A stretch of DNA of 64,000 nucleotides from the NCBI GenBank assembly GCA_036925085.1, contig JAUPFP010000083.1, positions 448,731 to 512,730 on the forward strand, given 5' to 3'. Source of the stretch: Brachycybe producta (Eukaryota; Arthropoda; Diplopoda; Playtdesmida; Andrognathidae). Positions within the stretch are counted from its first letter, which is position 1. Each line of letters starts with the position of its first letter. Shown in pieces: positions 11,441-24,735 of this stretch. Under the pieces are notes generated by a model. The model was not told the origin of the DNA, made no database searches, and saw nothing but the letters and a program-made list of their open reading frames with translations. Both the position numbers and the translations under genes were made by a program.

Positions 11441-13850
11441 AAAAATATGACAGGAACGAAGAGTGAGGAGAATGGGAGAATTGGGAAAGACGTCCATATA
11501 TATACACAGGTGTAATATAGTAGGCCTTATAATTGAGGCCTTCTTTTACATCTAAAAGTCATTATAATAGTAATATATGCAGACAACAACAAAAAAGTTC
11601 ATCTTATTGTGGTTTTTGCTTTTGAATCGATAGTGGTGCCCTCTATGCCATTCTTATTTAATAATAGAATATGAGGATGGCTTTTAGTGGCTTTTTTATT
11701 TCTGAGGTGTGATAAAACTTTAATGTGGAAAGTACAACAGCAAAAAGGAGCACTTGGAATGACAATAACATACAAATAAGTGATTTACAAAAGCTTTTTT
11801 TTTCTTTTCACAATGGCTACTTTAACTGTTGTTGTCATTCTATATAGGACCTTTATACATACAGAATATACACATACCAATATAGTCTGTTAGTTGAAGC
11901 GCTATGTTCGTTTTTTTTGTGTGTGTATGTGTCTGTCTCTCTATAACGTTAACTTATTATATGATGTGTGTATATATTCACTCATAAATGGGAACTTATT
12001 GTATGCCATTGTATGTGTGTGTAGGCCTATTCACTCGTTTTTTTTTGTATTCTCCTTTTTCCATCTTTTTAAATCTTTTATTAAAGGCCACAAATATCGT
12101 TTTTCATTGCATTCAATCATGTGAAGCAACTAAAGAATTCACTTCTAGTTAGGCTGAAAGATGGCTGTTTTTGTAAACGTATACAAAACCTAAAAAAAAA
12201 AAAACTTATTATTAGGCCTGTTTCACACGATGCGTTCACTTGTCACATATTTTCACCTTATGGTATTTCAATTCAGGATAGTGTGTATACGCAAGGAGTT
12301 GAAGGTGACAAGGGCATGCATCATGCGGAAACCGGTCTTAAGCTCATACAGATGTGGGCAAATGAGCAATGCAGTGTAATTTTCTATTAGCATGCACACA
12401 GGGCCAAAAAAGATTAATTCTTAATAATATACAGGGTCTGTAAGTATAACTATAGTGGGATATAAAAGTACACCTCTAGATCAAGAGTCGTTCTTAAGGT
12501 GGCCCAAATTACAATCGTAAAATGAAGATTACATACAAATTTATAATTTACAAATTATTCTAAAATACTTTGGATTTCTTAAACCATATTTTCTGATTCT
12601 TAGATGGTACTAATTTCAAATTAAAATGACAGAAAATCATAAATGGAGCAGAAAAAGAAAGCACTGATGGGGGCCCAGGCTGCAGGACCAGGGTCTTACG
12701 TGCCTTTGTTACGGCTCATGAAAATATAGGCCTATATCTTATTAAACTTTTGATCTAAAACAAAATAAAAATGTTTAAAATAAATCCATTTTATTTTTTT
12801 GAATCATGAAGTTCAAAATCATATTTCTGTTTTCAAGAAGACAAAAATAAGATTTGGGTAGGCGCCCTAATGTAAAAAAAATAGGATTTCATTGGGCCCC
12901 TCATCGCTAGGGGCCAACTGGACTCTATCTTTAATACACTGTCTTACACATTTGAAACTCCCTTCAGGTAAATTTCAAGATAGAAAAACAGTACTTGAAG
13001 TTCAACTAGAATCCTCAGAACAGGGTTCCAACAAAGAAAGAATATGTTATTTAGTATATATTATATATAGGTTTGTTGTGCTTGGAACAGGAAATTTTCT
13101 TGTTGGATGGAACCCTACTTAGTATAGGTTTAAAGGTTAAAGTTTTTCTTCTTGAATTCGGGCCTTTAAACTGTTTATAAATAAAATGGTCACCTATATA
13201 ATAGTTTTGAAGTGGCCCAAAAGTCTCTTAAAATATAATAGGTATACATAGAATTCTGTAAAGGACTTTTGTATCTTTTGCTTTTTTTGTGTCCTCTTTT
13301 ATAATATGAAAAAAAGAAAGTTTTGTTGTTGTGGGAGGGAGGAAATTTTAATTTCAATTGGAAATTCTCAATTCAAATGTTGGTGTTCATTTCATTTCAA
13401 CACTTTTTTTTTTCTATTATACACCTAAAGTATTATAATATGGTTATTGTAGATTTTTCTATATAATACGCTTTTTGGCGCGCTCCTTCTTGCCTTTATA
13501 TACAAAGGCATATTTCAAGTGGCGCAGATAAAACGTGTCCCATTTTAAAGACGTATATTTCAAAAAAATATATATAAAAAGCTACTATGCATTTGTAATT
13601 TTCAGATTATTTTTTATTTACGTAAACAAGTATAAAAGTTATATTAAATTTTGAAAACGACGTTTTAAAAAGTTGTTTTTCTGAGCTAAATTTTTGTCCT
13701 TTAGGAGTCCAAAAATAAAAAAAATAAAAAGTCGTTTGCTAACTATAATAACAGTGTTAGTTTCTTTATCATTTTGTTTCTAGTTTGCGACACTTTTTTG
13801 TAAATATAAATGTTGATATATATATATATTGTTTAGAATAACTACAAACA
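11441..13850. other. Gene-free sequence between repeats
   Basis: Contains one lone transposon-like end (GGCCTGTTTCACACGATGCG, 12215), an inverted GGGGGCCCAG / TTGGGCCCCTC pair (12669 and 12892) that may bound a degenerate element, and the family D copy at 12950-13168. No coding exon recognised. Confidence 0.45.
12950..13168. repeat. Family D repeat copy
   Basis: TCAACTAGAATCCTCAGAAC, AGGGTTCCAACA, mirrored by TGTTGGATGGAACCCTACTT and CTTCTTGAATTCGGGCCTTT. Confidence 0.55.
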
Positions 13851-13856
13851 TGTAAA

Positions 13857-14106
13857 ACGGCGATCGCACTGGCTATTTTTCTTGCAAGATTCTGTGCAAG
13901 AAATAAGTGAAATAAATATTGTTGTGAATCTTGCATAGTTAATTTTCTTGCAAAAAAAAACGAAGATCTGCGTTTTCTGTAAGACACAGTGTCCAAGAAA
14001 CCACTTTTAAGTCTTTTTCTTAAGTCACATTTTTGATTGCAATTAATTGAAGGACCACATTGCAATGAATCTTGCTTTAAATATTTTGCCAATGTAATCG
14101 CCGCTT
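13857..14106. mobile_element. Family C MITE, copy 2
   Basis: Ends ACGGCGATCGCACTGGCTAT and mirrored AAGCGGCGATTACATTGGC; interior AAGAAACCACTTTTAAG and GATTGCAATTAATTGAAGG match copy 1 in reverse. Confidence 0.75.
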
Positions 14107-16382
14107 AATAATTGCATTTTAAAACGGGACGCGTTTTACTTGCGCCATAAGGACCTCTGTATAATACCATGTTCTTCTATGTATTGGGCCTATGTGTCCT
14201 CTCTCTTCTCTCTTTTAACCAAAGGACATTCATTCATTCATTCAATTCTATTCTTTGTTCATTTGCTTGAAAAACGCGGTGATTTGCTAACTGCTTTCAT
14301 CGCTCTTTCAATATATACTATATACTTCTATAGTACATTTATACACCTAATAATCACAATGCTTTTTTTTTCTTCTCTTTTTTCTGCTTTTCTATAATAT
14401 TTTTGGTCTTTTATATATGTTTACATAATATCATTGTGGCGTAACATTTTATTATATATTATCATATAGAAAAATGTGTAAATTTCATTGTAAAATTTCT
14501 TTTTATTGGAGGTTGAGAGGGTGGGGGGTGTGGGGTGGGGGTGGATGAGGGTCCGCTCCTCTCTTATATATGAATGCATTGATATGGAGAGGAGGAGAGA
14601 AGGAGAGAGATGAATGAAGAAAAGAGTTTTATAATTTGTCAGGTTTTTCTTTCTATCTTTTCTTGAGATGTAATCGTGATTCTTGCATTTTTTTCTTCTT
14701 CTATTGATGTCAAATTTGTATTTAATGTAATATGAAATACTAGAAAAATGGCGTCACAAATTAATTGAAAAATTTGTATGTTTTTTTTTTGTTTGTTTAT
14801 TATTTGTTTAAAATAATAACTTTTTTATTTGTGAAATTAATAAGCTTTTTTTTTCTTCTTCTTGAAAAGAAACGAGTGTTATTTTTTTTTTTTGGTTCAT
14901 TTGTGGATTACGAAGTTAGATCTATACGTATATGAGGTTATTAGTAAACACATAAGCTCCGCAAGAATATGTTATGAATCAGTAATGAACCTGCAAAACA
15001 ATCCGCAAGAACTTTTTAAGTTTTCAAATCTGCTATTGTATATAATGGCAATAAAGTGGCTATTTTACGCTAAGTTTTAGATTCTAGGCCTATTTTACAT
15101 TTTATACAGTGTGAATGGAATTAGTTTTTTTTTTCAATTCACATAATGTTTACGCACGGAGAGATAACTTGCAAATTTCCGCAAACACATTTACGTGCAG
15201 GATAATCTATATTAAATTGCATAGTATAACAACATTCTGCATACGCAGTCTTTATTGTTTTTTGACTTCGTAACGAATAATAAAATACAAAAAAATGAAA
15301 TCGAATTTAAAATATATATATTTTTTTAAAAATTGTTTTCCTAATGATGTGAAAATTTATACAAAAATATATTTAAATTCAATAATATATTCAATAATGA
15401 GGGCTGTTGTTGATGTATTATTTTTTTCAGTATTGCGCAAACCCGTCTATCATACAAGGCTATATGTGAATGACGTCATCATATATGATTGACAGCAGCA
15501 TGTTTTTCTTTGCATATTTACGAACTCAACATAAACCAAGTAGTAGTAGAAGTAGTAGCCTACTCACACCTGCATTTGAATGTTGTGTACATCCGTTTGA
15601 TCGAATAGGCCTACCATTTATTACCACCCTCTCTTCTCCCCCCTCTCCTCCACCCCCCACGGTTCCTGTCCTGTCCTTATACGCCTATGGGAAAGTTTCA
15701 TTCGGGTGTGACGAAATTTTTGGTGTTGGTCCTCATGAGAGAGAGATAGAAATAGGGTGGTAAGGGGGTTTTAGGGGGGGAGAATGTAGATGTCCTATAA
15801 CTTCTGTCTTGGATCTTGTAGTAGCCTGGGGGGGGGGGGTTATATACTCACCTTCATCTCCCTCCCTCCCAACCACCACCACCCTCTCCTTATTGCCTCC
15901 TGTTTTTCTCCGCACCTTTTTTTTCTATATTATTCTGGTCCTGAAAAATGTCCTCCATTTCTTTTATTCCCCCTCTTTAACCCCCACTTTTTTCAATAGG
16001 TCTCTTTAATAATCAGAACAGTCGAGATCCTTGTATAAAGGGGAAGATTTTTTTTTGGGGGGGGGGGAGGGGGAAGGGGGCTTGAAAACATAACCAGTAG
16101 TTCGGTATTTTAATGCGGGTTCTGAAGAAGTTTTTTACTATTTTTTTTTCGCAGTTTCCAAAAAATATATATTTTCAGAAAAATGTACGCTTAATAATAT
16201 GTGTATCGTTGAACTAACTATACGAATAAACTATTACAGAATAAATTATTTGTATAAAAATTCTAGTTATTAAGCAAAGATAGAATTTTTTCTTAACATT
16301 GAGTAAAGTTTGTTGTAACTTTACGCCAAGTGGGCCTCATAGGGGCCCCCTTATTTTAACGTTTACATTTTATATATTGGGT
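14107..16382. other. Gene-free upstream region of SoxB1
   Basis: Low-complexity T-rich and CT-rich tracts, poly-G runs (15829, 16059) and the motif cluster at 15470-15560. Short open frames near 15.5-16.0 kb follow CT/CCCTCC tracts and are not genes. Confidence 0.5.
15470..15560. promoter_or_regulatory. Candidate enhancer: CRE, PBX/MEIS and octamer-like motifs
   Basis: TGACGTCATCATATATGATT, then TGATTGACAG (the PBX-MEIS composite site, 15487-15496) and CTTTGCATATTTACG (octamer/FOX-like) lie within 70 bp in a non-repetitive stretch 1.7 kb upstream of the SoxB1 start codon. Confidence 0.35.

Positions 16383-16409
<27 letters not shown>
16383..16409 (+). repeat. (GA)n microsatellite upstream of SoxB1
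   Basis: About thirteen GA units followed by a short A run. It could act as a GAGA-type site or simply be a microsatellite. Confidence 0.85.
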
Positions 16410-16413
<4 letters not shown>

Positions 16414-16419
16414 AAACAC

Positions 16420-16799
16420 TTAAAACTCCGCCCTCTTTTTTGCCTGAAGTCTATCTGACTCTTTTGTATTGGTAATAATCTTTTGTGTCGTCATCATTTA
16501 ACTCCGCCTTCTTCTAATGGTATAGCTGGGAAATTAGAAGGACATCGGTTGGAGGCGTATTTTCTTTGTGTTTCTATTGGTCGCCTCTTATATCCATAGA
16601 CGCTTTTGTCAATCAATAACACATGGACACTGAAGCAATTAGGCAAAAGAATGAAGAGTGTTCTTCGTTGAACAAGACGTACGGTAAGAGCTGTTCGTGT
16701 AGTCGGTTGATACGTCGCTCTTGTTCCCGCTTTCAAATTAATTGACCCGTCGTTCTTATAGGGAGAAAGAAGAGTTTGTTAGTGCGCGCGCGCGTTTAC

Positions 16800-16800
<1 letters not shown>
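16420..16800 (+). promoter_or_regulatory. Probable SoxB1 promoter region
   Basis: This is the least AT-biased stretch upstream of the gene. It carries ATTGG (inverted CCAAT) motifs near 16468 and 16576, CCGCC-type GC boxes near 16427 and 16503, a CAATCAAT at about 16612, and an alternating CG run (16783-16793). A TATATA lies further out near 16373, beside a GA tract. CCAAT and GC boxes in the few hundred bases before an intronless developmental gene fit a core promoter. The transcription start cannot be fixed from sequence alone. Confidence 0.5.
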
Positions 16801-18222
<1,422 letters not shown>

Positions 18223-18920
18223 AAAAAAATAATTTACAAAATACACAACAACAAAAAAGACCAAAAAATTAATTATTCAAAACTTTTTTTTTTGTTTCTC
18301 GTTTTTTTTCTCTCTATATTTTTCATCATCTCTCTCTCTCATTCTTCTTGGAACTTTCTAGGTTTTTAAAACAAGAAAAAGAGGGACAATTTTTTTTTTG
18401 GAGAGAAATCTAGTGACCAAAAAAAAACAGAAAAAAGAACGCCACAAAACAGAAGATATAAAAATATATGAAAAACAAAAACAATTCTCTCTTCAAAAAG
18501 AGAAGAAAAATCCTTCAAAAAAAATAAACTTTTTTTCGATAAAAAAAATTGAGAATAAAAATGTTGTACATTAAATATCTTATTATGAATTCATTTTTTT
18601 CCCTTTCCCTCTCCTCCCCCCCCCCCCCTCTGCACAATTTTTTATTGTCTTTTTCATTTTTTTGATTTATTATTATTAATTATTAATTATTAAGAGGAGG
18701 ATCAAAAGAATAAGTTTGTCATTTTTAATTTAATATAGAAAAGTTTTGTTCTTGTTGAAGATAAAAAGGAGGGGAATGCTGGGAAAAAATAAAAATGGTA
18801 TAAGAGAGTTTAGAGAGGGGTGTAAAGGAGAAACAACAAAAAAAAATGGGGATGGGGCGGAAGGTCTCAAGACGCTCTTCAATGGGCCTTTTTAATAAAG
18901 AGAAAAAAGGCCCATATAAA
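18223..18920 (+). other. Probable SoxB1 3' UTR with AATAAA signals
   Basis: A/T-rich sequence after the stop with long T and CT tracts. AATAAA hexamers lie at 18523-18528, 18554-18559 and 18894-18899. Any could direct polyadenylation. The T-rich character continues to about 19.7 kb, so a longer UTR is possible. Confidence 0.5.
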
Positions 18921-19857
18921 TGTGACTTGTCTTAAAACAAAAAATGGCCCCAGAAAGTTTGTAGCTCGGAAGAAAGATTAAAAAAGTTTCCGGAAACTGT
19001 GTTGTTCCTGCAAAGCTACTGATTGATTGATTTGATTGATGATGATGACAACGTTTTAGGCCTATGTTTGGTCAAACGCTTCGCCAATCTGTTATGTTTT
19101 TTTTTTGGTTTGTTTTTTTTTTCTATAAAAAAAACTCGGAAAAAGAAAGTTTTCGGAACTTTTTTTTGTTTTGGAGAAAAGTGTTTTTTTTTTTATTGTT
19201 GTTGTTTTTTTAATTTTGTTTTAGTTTTTTTTTTTTTGGAAACGGAGTCGGAATTTTTTTTGAGTCCCTGTGATGAAGACTGAAAAAAAGAGACAAAATA
19301 TGTTTGTTCTTCTGGACAAAAAAAAGACTTAAATGTGCATGTGTTTTTTTTTTAATTTTCTTCTATTTTTGTTGACCAAGTTGACCACCAAACCAACCTC
19401 TCTTTCTCTCTCCATCCACATCACATACATATTTTTTTTTACACACAAATCCACTTCCTTCACAAAAGAGAAAAGGACAAACAAAAATTTCCACACATTT
19501 TTTTGGGTTTCGTTTTTTGTTTTTCCGACCTTTCTTCTACAAGAAAAAAAAATCGTTCAGGGGTAAGGTTCGGAAAAAGAAACGTTTTGTTTTTTTTTTC
19601 TTCTTCTTTATTTTGAAACTTTTATTTATGTGTCTTAAATATTATTATGTTAAATTTGTATACACAAAATAATAACGGATGAAATTAAAACTTTGTTTTT
19701 TTAATGAAAAAAAAAATCTTGATTAATTGAACTGCTTTCTTTAAACAGACTTTTGACAAAAACTTTTTGGGGCATTTTATTTTTAATTTTAAACTTTAAA
19801 AAAAAAACATTCTGCGCTGTAAAGAATGGTTTTGCTGTTTTATGGTCTTACTGTTCT
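18921..19857. other. T-rich sequence after SoxB1
   Basis: Long T and CT tracts; could be distal 3' UTR. No repeats with defined ends and no coding signal. Confidence 0.45.
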
Positions 19858-20068
19858 TAAGCTTGTTTGCAGCACACTATACATCTGATCAGAACGGGGA
19901 ACGAATCGGAATATTTTAATTACAAGCAATTTCAATATATACTATATAGCTTGGATCGGACCGGAAATGCGCTACGTCGTCGGGGCTCTATTGAAATGCT
20001 TGTTATCAAAATATTCCGATTCGTGCCCCGTTCTGATCCGATGTATAGTGTGCTTTATACAAGCTTTT
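19858..20068. mobile_element. 211-bp palindromic element about 1.6 kb after SoxB1
   Basis: Arms AGCTTGTTTGCAGCACACTA, ATACATCTGATCAGAACGGG, CGAATCGGAATATTTTAATT are mirrored at 19998-20066 with few mismatches. The centre is GC-rich (GCTACGTCGTCGGGGC). The target duplication is not resolved (TTAA/TTTTAA flanks). The open frame inside is accidental. Confidence 0.85.
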
Positions 20069-20072
20069 AAAC

Positions 20073-20224
20073 GGCCGTTATTCTAAAATGTTACTTAAAT
20101 TATAAAAAAAGTTTAACTTAGTTTCCAAGACATAAAGTTCTCGATAATTAGTCTTTATAGAAGGGGATGGCTTGGATTAAGCTTAGCTTAGACTTAGATT
20201 AAGTAACATTTTAGAATATGACTA
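20073..20224. mobile_element. Family E hairpin element
   Basis: Arms GGCCGTTATTCTAAAATGTT ACTTAA and mirror TTAAGTAACATTTTAGAATA, interior AAGCTTAGCTTAGACTTAG. It directly abuts the preceding palindrome. Related sequence (GGCCGTATTCTAAAAYGTTRCTTAA type) is at 20440-20540, 24598-24735, 34745-34865, 48625-48675 and 63815-63856. Confidence 0.7.
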
Positions 20225-21911
20225 TAAAACTTTTGGCTTTTGGAGTCAAGACAAAGCTTTTAAATACGAAATAAAAGGGGCAACCGAAATATGTTTTTCG
20301 TGTTAAAAGAATTTTGTGCTATTCTATTGTGAGAATGGACCGAAAATAATATATTTCGTTTTGTCCGACTGTTCGTGTAAAACTGGTTTACACTTGTAGG
20401 CCTTATTTCTTAATTTAGGCCTAATTTGCTATCGAAAAAAAAAACGGTTTTTTAAAAATAAAGTTAAGCTTAAACCATGACGCAAGGCAAACGTAACGTT
20501 CTAGAATACGGCTGTGAATCAGGGTTATGTTTTAAGCTTAGTTTTATTTTAAGTATCGTTTTCATTATGGATGAATGTAAGACCCTTTTTTATTTGTTGG
20601 GTCCTCGATTTTTTTAATTGTCCGAAGTTCAGAGGGGACCTTTTCGTCTTAACTTCGGACACTTGTATCTTGGTCACTTACGAATACTATATAGATCTAT
20701 ACAACTGTTAGTCTAAATATGAATTCTAACCTCTGGTTATAAACTTGTTTAGGTCTGTGGGCTAATGTAAAATCGTAAGGGCCTGTAAGTTAATTAGGAC
20801 CACACTGTGTCTGTTTTTGGCTTATAGGAGAAATAAACTTTTTTTTAATTTTTCGTATAATGTAATGTGACAAAAACTTAAAAGAAACTTTATTAAGTTT
20901 TAACTTTCCTGTTGAAAACTTAACTTTTTTTTTTTAAATAAATTTAACGGCCCATTTTGTATTAACGGCTAATTAGACCTATTGATTCTAATAAAATTAA
21001 GGCAGAAATTAATTAATGCATCGTTTAACAGTTAAGGGGCGTTTAGAAATGGAATTGTTGTTATTTTAATGACCAGGTAAAGTTGATTTGTTCAACGGCC
21101 CATTACGGAAATGACTTAAGAATTTATAGAAAGCAGATTGATTGATTAAAGGGATTTTTTTTAAAATAATTTCAATTAAGTGTGGTTTCTTCTTGAAGTC
21201 AGTTAGCCAAATCGTTAAAAAAATTAAAATCTCGTTTTGGTTTTCTTTGATATTTTTTTATACATATCGAAAAAAGTAAACCAACTGTTTTTTCTAGTTT
21301 TATTTTTGAAATTTACATAAAAATCACAGAGGGAAAAAAAAACACTAATGATAAAAATAATCAGATTCGTTTTATTTAAAACAAAAATCGAAAAGTTTGA
21401 GAGTGTAAAAAATGGTGCAATTGTTGTTATTCAATCCACAGTTTTTTTTTGTGTAGAAAGCTGAGAGTTTGCTGTCTGATCTTTTCATTGAGAGTATTTT
21501 ACTGACAGTTTGAAAATAAGTTTTCTTTATATAAAAAAAAGGGGTTTCTTTTGATTTCAAACAAATGAATTTCGTTGGGTCCTTTTAAAGTTTGAAATTT
21601 GTGTTTTAGGGACTTTTCTTGTTTTCCAACGTTTTTCTAATTTTGAGAGGAAATTTAAAGTTTGATAGAAATTAGAAGAAAGAAAGAAAGATAAGATTTT
21701 TAAAAATAAACTTTTTACGGCCTTTTTTTGAATCAAAAATGCCAAAATTATATTTTAAGTTTTCTTTTCTTCATTTTTTTTAATTTTTTTCAAAAGAAAA
21801 CGGGCCACTAAAAGGTTTATTTTTAATTATATCAATGTGAAAATCATTTTAGCCTTTCTTGTTCATTGAGTGACTCTTCTAGTTTCTAAATAATTTTTCA
21901 TTTCTTCTATA
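20225..21911. other. Gene-free sequence
   Basis: Partial family E sequence (20440-20540, AACGTTCTAGAATACGGC) and a lone family A end (CTCTTCTAGTTTCTAAATAA, 21871). Otherwise AT-rich without recognisable content. Confidence 0.45.
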
Positions 21912-22203
21912 GGTCTGTTTCACACGAACCACTTCGTGGCGCCACAGAAGTGGTTGTTTTTAGCATACCATTGATATTACATTAGGACACGCGAGCCACC
22001 GTAACCGGGGGGTTTTTTTTTTGTACAACAAGTAGTTAAATCCTGCTGCAAGTGGCGACCACCACCGCTTGTTTGTCAGTGATTGTTAAAGGTCATGCTA
22101 GTGGTCGGTGGCCCGCGCTTGACATCAGTACATTGTTTTCAATGGCGGCCCCTGTGAAAGCAAGCCTTGTGGCGCCACAGAGTGGTTCGTGTGAAACCGG
22201 CTT
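21912..22203. mobile_element. 292-bp inverted-repeat element (GTTTCACACGAACCAC arms)
   Basis: Left arm GGTCTGTTTCACACGAACCA with GTGGCGCCACAGAAGTGG; the right arm mirrors it as GTGGCGCCACAGAGTGGTTCGTGTGAAACC (22169-22198). The interior is GC-rich relative to its surroundings. No clear target duplication. A single related end, GGCCTGTTTCACACGATGCG, is at 12215. Confidence 0.8.
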
Positions 22204-22439
22204 TAAAGTTGTTTCTAAAAAAAAAAAAGCTTTGGAACAAGGAATTTCTTTTTGAGTAAACCACTGACAACCACCACCAACGACCTGAACAAAAATAATA
22301 ATGCGGAAAAAAATCCAAACACCCCGCAGTTTCATCAAAAGTTGTCCCGAAAGACTTGTTAGAAAAAGTCGTTTGCATTAAGACAAGACTTTTTTTTTCT
22401 TCCGTTTCTCTCTCTATCTGTGGGTGGAAAAGTCAAACA

Positions 22440-22740
22440 TGAATTCGACACTTGTGACAAATATGTTTAACGACGTTTTTTATTTACTGATTCAAATGAG
22501 TTTAACTAGTTTGTCACGACTTAATATCAAATATGATGGCAATTAAGATTTGACTGTTTGTATCATGAAATCCAATGAATAATGATGCCACCATCGTATA
22601 AGACAGACACCATTAGGGAAAACGGAATTCAAATTAGTGTTTCTTGTCAGAAACAAATGTCACAAATGGTATAACATTTTGTCAGTTCTCTTTGCAAACG
22701 ACAATAATGCCACATTTAACCCTATGCCATAGGCCTTCTT
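22440..22740. other. Non-repetitive stretch, possible regulatory DNA
   Basis: No repeat signature and no ORF. Contains ATTTGACTGTTTGTATCATG, AATAATGATGCCACCATCG and CTTTGCAAACGACAATAATG (SOX-like ACAAT). Nothing decisive. Confidence 0.25.
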
Positions 22741-22857
22741 AGCTGCTTGGCAAAGTAAAGTCATTTTTTTTCATATTCCAATAACATCCTTCAGAATTTG
22801 CTATACAGATCAATAGAGAGGATGATGTGATTACGAAATGTCTACTATAAACACAGC

Positions 22858-23150
22858 ATATGGTTCAAATTCAAGCAGGAAACTTGCCACTTGAACTCGA
22901 ATCCTTTGAACAGATTTCCAACTTAGAAAAAAAAAAGCTGTTCAATGTCCATTCAATGAACAAGAGGTTATCATTTCTGATATTATTTAGTTCCAAATTG
23001 AAGAAAACTTGTCACTTGAATCCTCTAAAAAAAAGGTTTCAACTTTGAAAAAACAAAAGTTGTTTTCTAGAGTTCATTTTTGAAGAGGGTTTTTCCCTCG
23101 CGTTATGAAACATTTCTTTAGAGGGTTCAAGTTTGCCAAGTATTTCCTTC
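22858..23150. repeat. Family D repeat copy
   Basis: TTCAAATTCAAGCAGGAAAC TTG, CACTTGAACTCGAATCC, TTTCCAACTTAG; the second half repeats CTTGTCACTTGAATCCTC and ends TTTAGAGGGTTCAAGTTTGC. Confidence 0.55.
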
Positions 23151-23462
23151 TTTAATGTTGTTCTAAATATAACACATGTCTCAGTAATGATTTGTTTGTA
23201 AAAATTGTTCCTTAATTAACTAATCGTGCCAAAAAAACATAAATTTGTTTCTGTTTCTGATTCTGTTCAAAATGACATTGTAACAGTTTCAGTGACAAAT
23301 GTCTCTTGGTAATTTACCAAGCCATAGTATGTTACTGTCAGGCTGAGAAAACTAGCTATTTTTCACAATAACCAGGCAATTTTCAAAACTATCAATCGGC
23401 TTCATCACCACATAATTTTAAAGAAATTATGACTTAAATTGTTTTATGTCGTTAAGAAAAAA

Positions 23463-23700
23463 CTTTGAAAGTGTTTTAGAAACTAGAATAGTAATTGAAT
23501 TACCTGCAAAAGTATTTTCATATTGATATTTTTTTTATTAATAACCGTTTTATTAGTTGTTTAAAAATGACAAAATTTTACATTTTGGTAAACAAAAATT
23601 TCAAATTGTCATTAAAAGTTTATTTTAAAAAATCAAACATTGTGCACTCGCTTAAGTGCTTTTTTTTTGTACTTTTCTAGTTTCTAAAATACTTTCAATG
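23463..23700. mobile_element. Family A MITE copy
   Basis: Ends AAAGTGTTTTAGAAACTAGA ATAG and mirror TTTCTAGTTTCTAAAATACTTT; TTTTCATATTGATATT is inside the left arm. Confidence 0.75.
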
Positions 23701-24296
23701 GCTTCTTAATGTTGATCTTGAAACATAGAATAGCCAGATATTCATTCTATTGTTCTCATTCGTTTGCATATCTAGTTAAATGCAGATTGCTTCAATTATT
23801 GTTTAATTGTACTGATTTTCAATGGGAATTGCCCACTTGTTAGAATTAGGACCAAATTAAATAAGAAAACGTCGCCAGTTGAACTTCTGCTTTAACACTC
23901 CGAGCGCGGGGGGGGGGGGGAGGGTTTCCAAGAAAGTGTACAAAAAAAACTCAATAAAACAGGATTTTTTTCAGGGTTCTTGGAAAGTTGAAACAGAAAA
24001 TACAAAATCTAAACGTTTATTTTTCTGACAAAAAATGGACAAAAAATGTGATACAAACAAATTCTGTTCATCTCTTAGGTGAAATGTCACTTTCTGTTTT
24101 GATTTTCTGAGCGGAGGTACTGTATGTTTGCGTGTGTGTGTGTGTGTATGTATGCAACGCCTAATGCAGAATATATTTTTTTTTCTGCTTTGACAATATA
24201 AATTACATCCTAAGGAAAAGATTTCATCCATATGCTGAAAAAGCAAACTGAAAATAGAATCTCTCTTTTAATTAAATTATTCTATTCTATTTATTA

Positions 24297-24455
24297 GGGA
24301 CTTAGCGAAATTTCGTACGAAATAAATTTATTTACGAAATCCATTATTTTGACGTCATAAATAAAATTTCACCAATTAATCTCGTTAAATATAACGAAAT
24401 CAGCCGGAAATGACGTCAAAATAATGGATTTCGCAAATAAATTTCGCAAAGTCCC
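24297..24455. mobile_element. 159-bp hairpin MITE with TA target
   Basis: Ends GGGACTTAGCGAAATT and mirror AATTTCGCAAAGTCCC, TA on each side. The inner arms CGAAATCCATTATTTTGACG and its mirror (CGTCAAAATAATGGATTTCG) are perfect, so the whole element folds into one hairpin holding two mirrored TGACGTCA-like sites. Confidence 0.85.
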
Positions 24456-24597
24456 TATTTTTCAGACAGTTGACCGAAAAAAAGCAAAATAAATAGAATT
24501 CTTTAAATAAGATAAATTATTTTTTTTCAGTCGGCGTTTTCTGCATATGGGTTCTTGACCTCCTTAATCTACAACCTTTTTTTTACTCAGGTATTCA

Positions 24598-24735
24598 AAA
24601 ATGTTGCTTAAAATAATGTTAAACTTATAAACCCTCATGAGATAAAAACTCTCTATAGTAAAACCCATGGAGTGTTTTTAAGTTTAGCTTTATGTTTCAC
24701 TTTGGATTAAGTAACGTTTTAGTATACGGGCCATT
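24598..24735. mobile_element. Family E copy
   Basis: AAAAATGTTGCTTAAAATAA at the left, and AAGTAACGTTTTAGTATACG followed by GGCC at the right, with an internal TTTAAGTTTAGCTTTATG. It is the same arrangement as at 20073-20224. Confidence 0.6.

Noticed and set aside
19867..20070. 67-codon frame after SoxB1
   Set aside because: It lies wholly in a palindromic element, and the mirrored arms explain it.
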